DNA from: Loripinus fragilis
Taxonomy: Eukaryota; Mollusca; Bivalvia; Lucinida; Lucinidae
Assembly (NCBI GenBank): GCA_964019695.1
Contig: OZ026522.1
Span: 22,684,477-22,748,476, forward strand
Length of the DNA: 64,000 nt
Direction of reading: 5' to 3'
Shown: positions 58,621-64,000 of the stretch, in pieces
How the letters are laid out: every line of letters begins with the position of its first letter
How positions within the stretch are numbered: position 1 is the stretch's first letter
Program-made: the position numbers and the translations under genes
Notes under the pieces: generated by a model
Told to the model about the DNA's origin: nothing
Database searches by the model: none
Seen by the model: only the letters and a program-made list of their open reading frames with translations

Positions 58621-60960
58621 TATAAGGGTATATGTTTACTTGTGCGTACTACAAAGATTCAAATCAGCCTTACTGTCCGCGAATATTTACATTGTGGTCA
58701 GAGTCTTACTTTTACTCCGGAAGAAACGATAGCACATTGGCTTAGCGCATTAGAGCAGTCAGATCAGAGCCTTCGATTGGGGCTTTATCGTTAAACCATA
58801 GAGTGCCATTCGAAAACTATGATCTGCCTGCGCAGATGCACAGAGTGATCTGAATCTTCGGTTTCTGTACATGCCAGCTAATTCTTTTGCTGGTTACCAA
58901 TTTCGATTGAAACACGTTATGATGATATATTGCTAGCGATCTGTTAAATGAACATCCGATAAAAGATTAGATTATTTCATGCATTGTGTTTGATTTATTG
59001 TTGTTACCTGTTTATTATATAAACTCACATATATAGTATTAATGGATGTTTTTGTTTTGACTTTATAATGGCTAACAAATTGTGCAGATTTCTTTGGTTG
59101 GGTGGATAATTATTATAAGTGACAGCTATCCTGCCGTCCCATACAGACAAGGTTTAATCGTAGAACAGTTGTGCTAATATTGGTGTTTCCCAGGTGTTTC
59201 CCAGGAAGCACCTCAATGTCGATACGACGCCATTACATATTACATCGACGAGTATACGACACTGTTTTACCGTTTTGTAAAATTGTCAGTTTTTATCTGC
59301 TTCCTGCACAGAAAACATTAACTAAATGCAATAACATGAAGTCAATTTCTACTTTCTTACACCAATACACATCTGATACAGTGCTAAAACACATATAAGC
59401 ATAAATCAGCATATAATTCATATACTAAATTGTTATTTGTAAGTAAATGGTGTTTAACAATAGACTGCATCCTTTGTGGTCAACCCAATCACGGTTGTCA
59501 ACTTTGCTTCTCTCTTTAATTGCACGCCGGTGGGTCGGACTTCAGACTCTATGATGGCTCCGACTTAAGGGCAATTGCGGGTAATACTTTCCACATTAAA
59601 ATCTTTTTTTACATATATTTTTTGTGTGTTTTGTGTATGGACTGTCAATTTTAGAAACAAAAAGGATATGTCACCACGCTCAATTTTTTATAATCTCACA
59701 TGGAAGCTTTCAGCAATTTACAAATTGTTTGAAAAAAAAACAAGTCCTAAATATTAGGCTAAATATTTGTAATCGCCATCCAGCTTTTTTTTACTTTAAT
59801 TTCTATTATTGCTCAAGCTTTAATTAATGATTCAAAAAAGAGGTTGACTGATCATTTTGTTTGCATGTTAAAGAATATTTATTAATTTGTTAGTAACGCA
59901 GCAAAAGATTGTCATTTTAAAATGAAATTAACGGATTGAAATGTAAACTTTTTGGGATAGGCGCCAATTGCTTCATGTGCAAAATGTTATTATTTAAATA
60001 CGTATTCCCTACTTTTTTAAAATGAAGGAACACAAGACGTATTTAATTTGTACCTTAGGACTCATTAGTCATCCAGGAATCATTCACATATTGTTTGGCA
60101 TGTCTGAGATACAGTCTGTCTGATTATTTGACGTTCATCTGTTTGTACCTTTACATTTAATGGCTTAAAATCTCCTCTTCTTATGAAATTGTTTACTGAC
60201 ATAAATTTAATCGAAGCAGTAAAGTCATCAGGTTTAAGAAGTACTATTAAGACTAAAGTGCTTCCTGAGATCATGATGACATCATCTAAGCAAAGGAAGA
60301 TTACAGTCAACTGTCTTTTAAAAAGATATAAAAGTAAGCTTAAGTTGTCTAATTAAAATATGTCAGTATATTTTGTAGGATTGTTTTAGCCTAAACAAAC
60401 GTGAAATGCCAAATTGTGCTGTTTGTGAAGGACCTGTATAGTATAAAACATTAAAGACACTGTAAAACACTTTCTTTGAATCGAAAATTTACTTTTTTTA
60501 TCAAAAGTGACGCAGCATTGTTTGTCAAAAATAATCTGCTTAAATGATTCCCTCAGGGGTAAACCTATGAACAAACGAATGTGTATGTTATAACATTTAG
60601 AAGGAAGCACGCTTAATGCCATGCTTAATAAATGTAAATGCAATTGATATGAATTCAATTATTTATTAATTTTATTACGTTATGAAATGCAATTACAATT
60701 ATCCAAGCATCCTAAATTTGTAATTAAAATATAACTACCTGCAAAACATGCAATTTCAAAAATTGGAAACGAACATAATTATATATGTATACTATTTATG
60801 ACAAAAACGGCCTTTTATGATAGAGAAAACCTAAATATTCAGTATTGCCAACACCGCTTTACATGATTATAATGACAAGTAAAATAATCTATACCCAGAT
60901 CCTCTTGCACAGACTTGAAGACATGTCTTTTGCTTGCATAATATCCGAATAACTGACCAG
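58621..60960. other. 2.3 kb without a recognisable gene
   Basis: AT-rich sequence with short frames of 60-90 codons that lack protein-like features. A decayed GATCAGAGCCTTCG repeat piece lies near 58770-58860. Nothing else is supported. Confidence 0.45.
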
Positions 60961-61141
60961 TAGGGTAAAGTCGGGTGAATTCGGACACGTATTTGCAAAC
61001 AGTGTAAATCCAGATGCCGTCTCATCAGGATATTCACTGTTTCCTTAGTTATTTTTTTTCATTTCAATATTTGAAATATGAAACTAACAAGGGTGCTGTC
61101 CGAATTAAGCTGCCTGTCCGAATATACCCGACTTTACCCTA
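60961..61141. mobile_element. Mariner-like MITE, TIR GGGTAAAGTCGGGT
   Basis: TAGGGTAAAGTCGGGTGAAT, continuing TCGGACA, pairs with TGTCCGAATATACCCGACTT and TACCCTA, a 27-bp inverted repeat bounded by TA. The interior includes GCAAACAGTGTAAATCCAGA, related to blocks near 14930 and 45930. Confidence 0.78.
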
Positions 61142-61252
61142 GAGTATACAGCGAAGAGAGGACACAACTACACTTTAAGAACACAACAAAGACATTTTCA
61201 AAGTTTTAAGGTCATCATTATAAAACTGTTTTTTGGTGCTGAACATACATGG

Positions 61253-61487
61253 TACTGTCGTGCCAACCAAAAGTGACAGTGCTGAAATATTTTGTTTACA
61301 ATTGTCCATGTAAGTAAATCATTTACTTGTACAATCCACTTGAGCTAACGCGCATCGAGAGATCATTTGTGTATAAATACTATCCTGCGGATAGGATTAA
61401 TAAACAAGCGATCTATCGATTTTAAGTCCCTAATAACTTTGTAAACAAAACATATCTTCACTGTCACTCTTGGCTGGCAGGACCGTA
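61253..61487. mobile_element. J-family MITE, copy 2
   Basis: TACTGTCGTGCCAACCAAAA pairs with TTGGCTGGCAGGACCGTA. It shares TTTACTTGTACA, CACTTGAGCTAACGC and CCTGCGGATAGGATTAATA with copy 1 at 10375-10604, with different flanks. Confidence 0.75.
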
Positions 61488-61839
61488 CCTTCCATTAAAA
61501 TACATGTCCGAAGAATAAACGAACACAACTTGAAACAAGTGTGCCTAAAGAGCAACAACTGCCCACAAAATCAAACACATGTAGCTTTGGGCCATTATTG
61601 GGTCATTCAAATGGTGTATCGCCTTAGGCAGTACTCCCAACACGCTGATAATGGTCGAGATTGCTTGCTGGCTAGGTTATAGGTATTTATCATTGACTCT
61701 CAATGATACAGTATATCAACTTAGACGTGCAGCTAACCAATAATCGTATGAGGAAGGCAGTTGCTTCATGGTAGAGTGCCTGTCTCAAGACCGAGATGTT
61801 GAAGTCATAATATCGGTGTTAAATATAGACGTCAGTGAA

Positions 61840-62640
61840 AAGTAAAAAAAGGTGGAAAAGATCAGGAATCGATATAATCAAATACCACACGTGACCTAGG
61901 GTATCACATGGGAAAGAGACAAAAACACAAATAAAGACCACATAAGAGAGTCAAGAGGTTAGCCCTTTCCCAGCAGCTGATCATAAGGCACCGATGAATA
62001 GACACGAAAGCATGACAAACACAAGACATAAATAAATAACACAACTGATCCACAAAAGAAGTACCGCCTTGGAACGGTCAGTAAATATATTTTGCTCGAG
62101 GGCTTAAACCGGTTTAACGGCGCTCTACCAACAACCAACTTAATAACAGTTGTTACAGTCTCTTAATAATACAGGAAAGCTGTATTTTCATTTCAACTAT
62201 GCCTTTTGGTGGGTCTCGATTCTTCCAGGTTTCTGAAAAAACGACACTCAAACCAATCTTTTCCGCTTCAGACACTAGCTAGAAAATTGAAGTTTTGTTT
62301 GAGCCAGTTTAGAAATGTTACTTTCTAATGATCGAATACCAAAGTAAGATAGAATGTAAAGATCAGGAATTGATACAATCAAGCGCCACGCCTGACCAAG
62401 GACACTGAATGGAAAAATGACAAAAACACAAGAAAACATCACATACAAGAGGGCCAAGAGGTCAGTCTTTTCCCAACAGGTGATCACAAGGCTTCAAGAA
62501 CATACCAGACAGTATGGCAAAGACAAACACAAATTAAAAAAAAACGATCCTCAAAAGAAGCACCGCCTTGGAATGAATAGTTAGAAAATTACTGAAAGGC
62601 TTAAACTAGTTTATGGTACCAAACTCACCCTTAGTTCTGA
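61840..62640. repeat. Tandem-like pair of AAAGATCAGGAAT blocks, about 500 bp apart
   Basis: About 61855-62110 and 62353-62620 share AAGATCAGGAAT(C/T)GATA, CACATGGGAAAG/TGAATGGAAAAA, AGAGGTCAG-like, TTTCCCA(G/A)CAG and CAAAAGAAG(T/C)ACCGCCTTGGAA in order. The first part also occurs at about 6640. The element type is not recognised; no reading frame is shared by the copies. Confidence 0.6.
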
Positions 62641-64000
62641 GGTAGGTCAAGACACATAGATGTTGTCTCGCATAAAGCTCCCTCACATATCCATGAAACA
62701 TCTCCTAGTACATAAAAATCAAGATATAAAAAATGAGAGAAAAACAAAGATACAACAGTACATACAACTGAATACCAGAGCAAAAGAAATTCAACAGTTA
62801 ATCCGCTGTGAGCCCAACAACAGACTCAGCATCAGGCACCAGTCTGAGGTCCGACCTGCCAGCGCAAAAATAAAGATGTAAGCAAAGCTGTCAAACGTGA
62901 TGATGCAAAAGCTGGTCTGTTCCTTTATTATTCACAAACCTGAAGACAGTTTTTCTCGCGTCAAGGCACATATGTTTTACTTATTATAAAGAAAGATTTT
63001 TCATCCAATGAAAAAGAGTCAAAAACTTTTGTTAAATTCAAACAAACTGTGATGAAACAAAGGAACGGACACTTTAGCAATGTTTAAATACACCAAATGT
63101 CACAGCCCAACCTGTAAGTGAGTATGATCAGAAAATATCACATTCTTGCATATATGTCTATTCGTATAGCTGCTTACATCAATTGTCAAATGAACAAAAA
63201 TCCTTGTTCAAATCAGGAGATTCACGTGCTGTTTGAACATTGGTCCGAACTTGAAAATACTTAAAATGAGCCCTGCATTATTTGCATGACGTTATATACA
63301 GAAAGTATTACGGACCAGACTGATCATTTCGCCGATGTTTTTGTTCGCGAAAACGTTGCAAACGATTATGACGTTGTAACGACGTTATGACGTTCGAATG
63401 TACACAGCTGACGCCATTTTGTTTAGAAAAATACAGTGTAAAAATGGACAATTTAATGTTTTAGAAGCGTTTTCAGTGCAAATCGGGCTGAAATAAGGTA
63501 AAATATGCAAGAATAACGATCACACATGTTTGTTTCATTGCATTAACACATGCCGGGTCCCTCGGATGATATTGAACACTGGGCCTATTGGCCTCGTGTT
63601 CAAACAGCATCCTCGCGACCGGTCAAATGGTAATGCATGAAAAAACATATGTGATCCCTATAATCACACACTGCTAATCAACAACGGCACATAAGAAATT
63701 AGGAAAAATATGGATCTGATTTATTTTTTGAATGCAATTTCGATGAAAAAGACATACTCACTTGCTTCTAAAACAATCTATTTCTGAGGAATATTTTATT
63801 AGCGTGGAGAAAATTAAATAAAAAAGACGCAATATTTTGCTTTGGACAGGGGATCATTTGTAATGATACACATATAAGAGCTAACAACAAAACCATTATG
63901 TACAAAACATGGTACGATCTTGGCATACAAATCATAGATATATATGATTATAATGAGAAGACGTTTTGTTCTTTTGGCAAGCTACGTGGCAAGTATAATT
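62641..64000. other. Window end without a recognisable gene
   Basis: A frame of 73 codons at 62660 has Lys/Gln-rich composition but no supporting feature. A CpG- and ACGTT-rich stretch (GACGTTGTAACGACGTTATG near 63371, then ACGCCATTTTGTTTAG) stands out from the AT-rich surroundings and could be a promoter-proximal region; no start, splice site or exon can be supported. Confidence 0.4.

Noticed and set aside
61745..61815. Possible tRNA gene or SINE head (TTCATGGTAGAGTGCCTG)
   Set aside because: An A-box-like stretch is present, but the B box is poor (GTTGAAGTC), no acceptor pairing is seen, and there is no tail or duplication.
63310..63480. Possible promoter or first exon (repeated ACGTTATGACG, CpG-rich)
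   Set aside because: No start codon with a supported frame, splice site or TATA/Inr arrangement could be shown; kept only as a remark.

Overview
The window looks like a stretch of eukaryotic, probably bivalve-mollusc, genome (heterodont type is my best guess). It is AT-rich and intron-like, carries long microsatellites, tRNA-derived SINEs with a pentanucleotide tail, and many short repeats built on the 'CAGACCAGCCTGCGCA' theme that I associate with mussels and clams. I see no intact host gene. The only coding traces are decayed: a minus-strand pseudogene near 2.4-3.0 kb, a frameshifted Ulp1/C48-type protease piece near 39.2 kb and the 3' end of a LINE near 44-45.4 kb. Nearly all other open frames sit in repeats and look like chance.

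The layout is a set of nested DNA transposons. Element A (3317-9897) and element B (10932-58268) are two copies of one family in opposite orientation, about 1 kb apart, with the shared end GGGGCCACTAACTCGTA. A carries a 4.5-kb insertion (element I, 4788-9332). B is split by a MITE at TTAA (12917-58157). That MITE is split by a giant inverted-repeat element G (13005-57867, 44.9 kb) whose arms are about 3 kb once later insertions are removed. The arms of G hold an array of short palindromes (AGGAGGACGAGTCCTCCT type) and a SINE.

The core of G (about 16.0-46.4 kb) holds further elements: a TTAA-flanked element E (17812-19908) with another MITE inside it, a Tc1/mariner-like MITE (21622-22413), element D (23038-26491), the foldback element H1 (29626-37580), an 812-bp element F inside the target duplication of a SINE, element C (38939-43301) carrying the protease remnant, and the LINE end. 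The right arm of G took two more insertions, X (about 46627-49853) and H2 (52418-57721), H2 being a relative of H1.

Most of these calls rest on sequence visible here: for several insertions the window also holds a paralogous copy of the target without the insert, so ends and target duplications can be read directly. Right of 58268 there is a partial copy of the A/B end, two small MITEs and a repeated block near 62 kb, then sequence in which I recognise nothing. Superfamily names are inferred from target duplications and termini, because no intact transposase is present.
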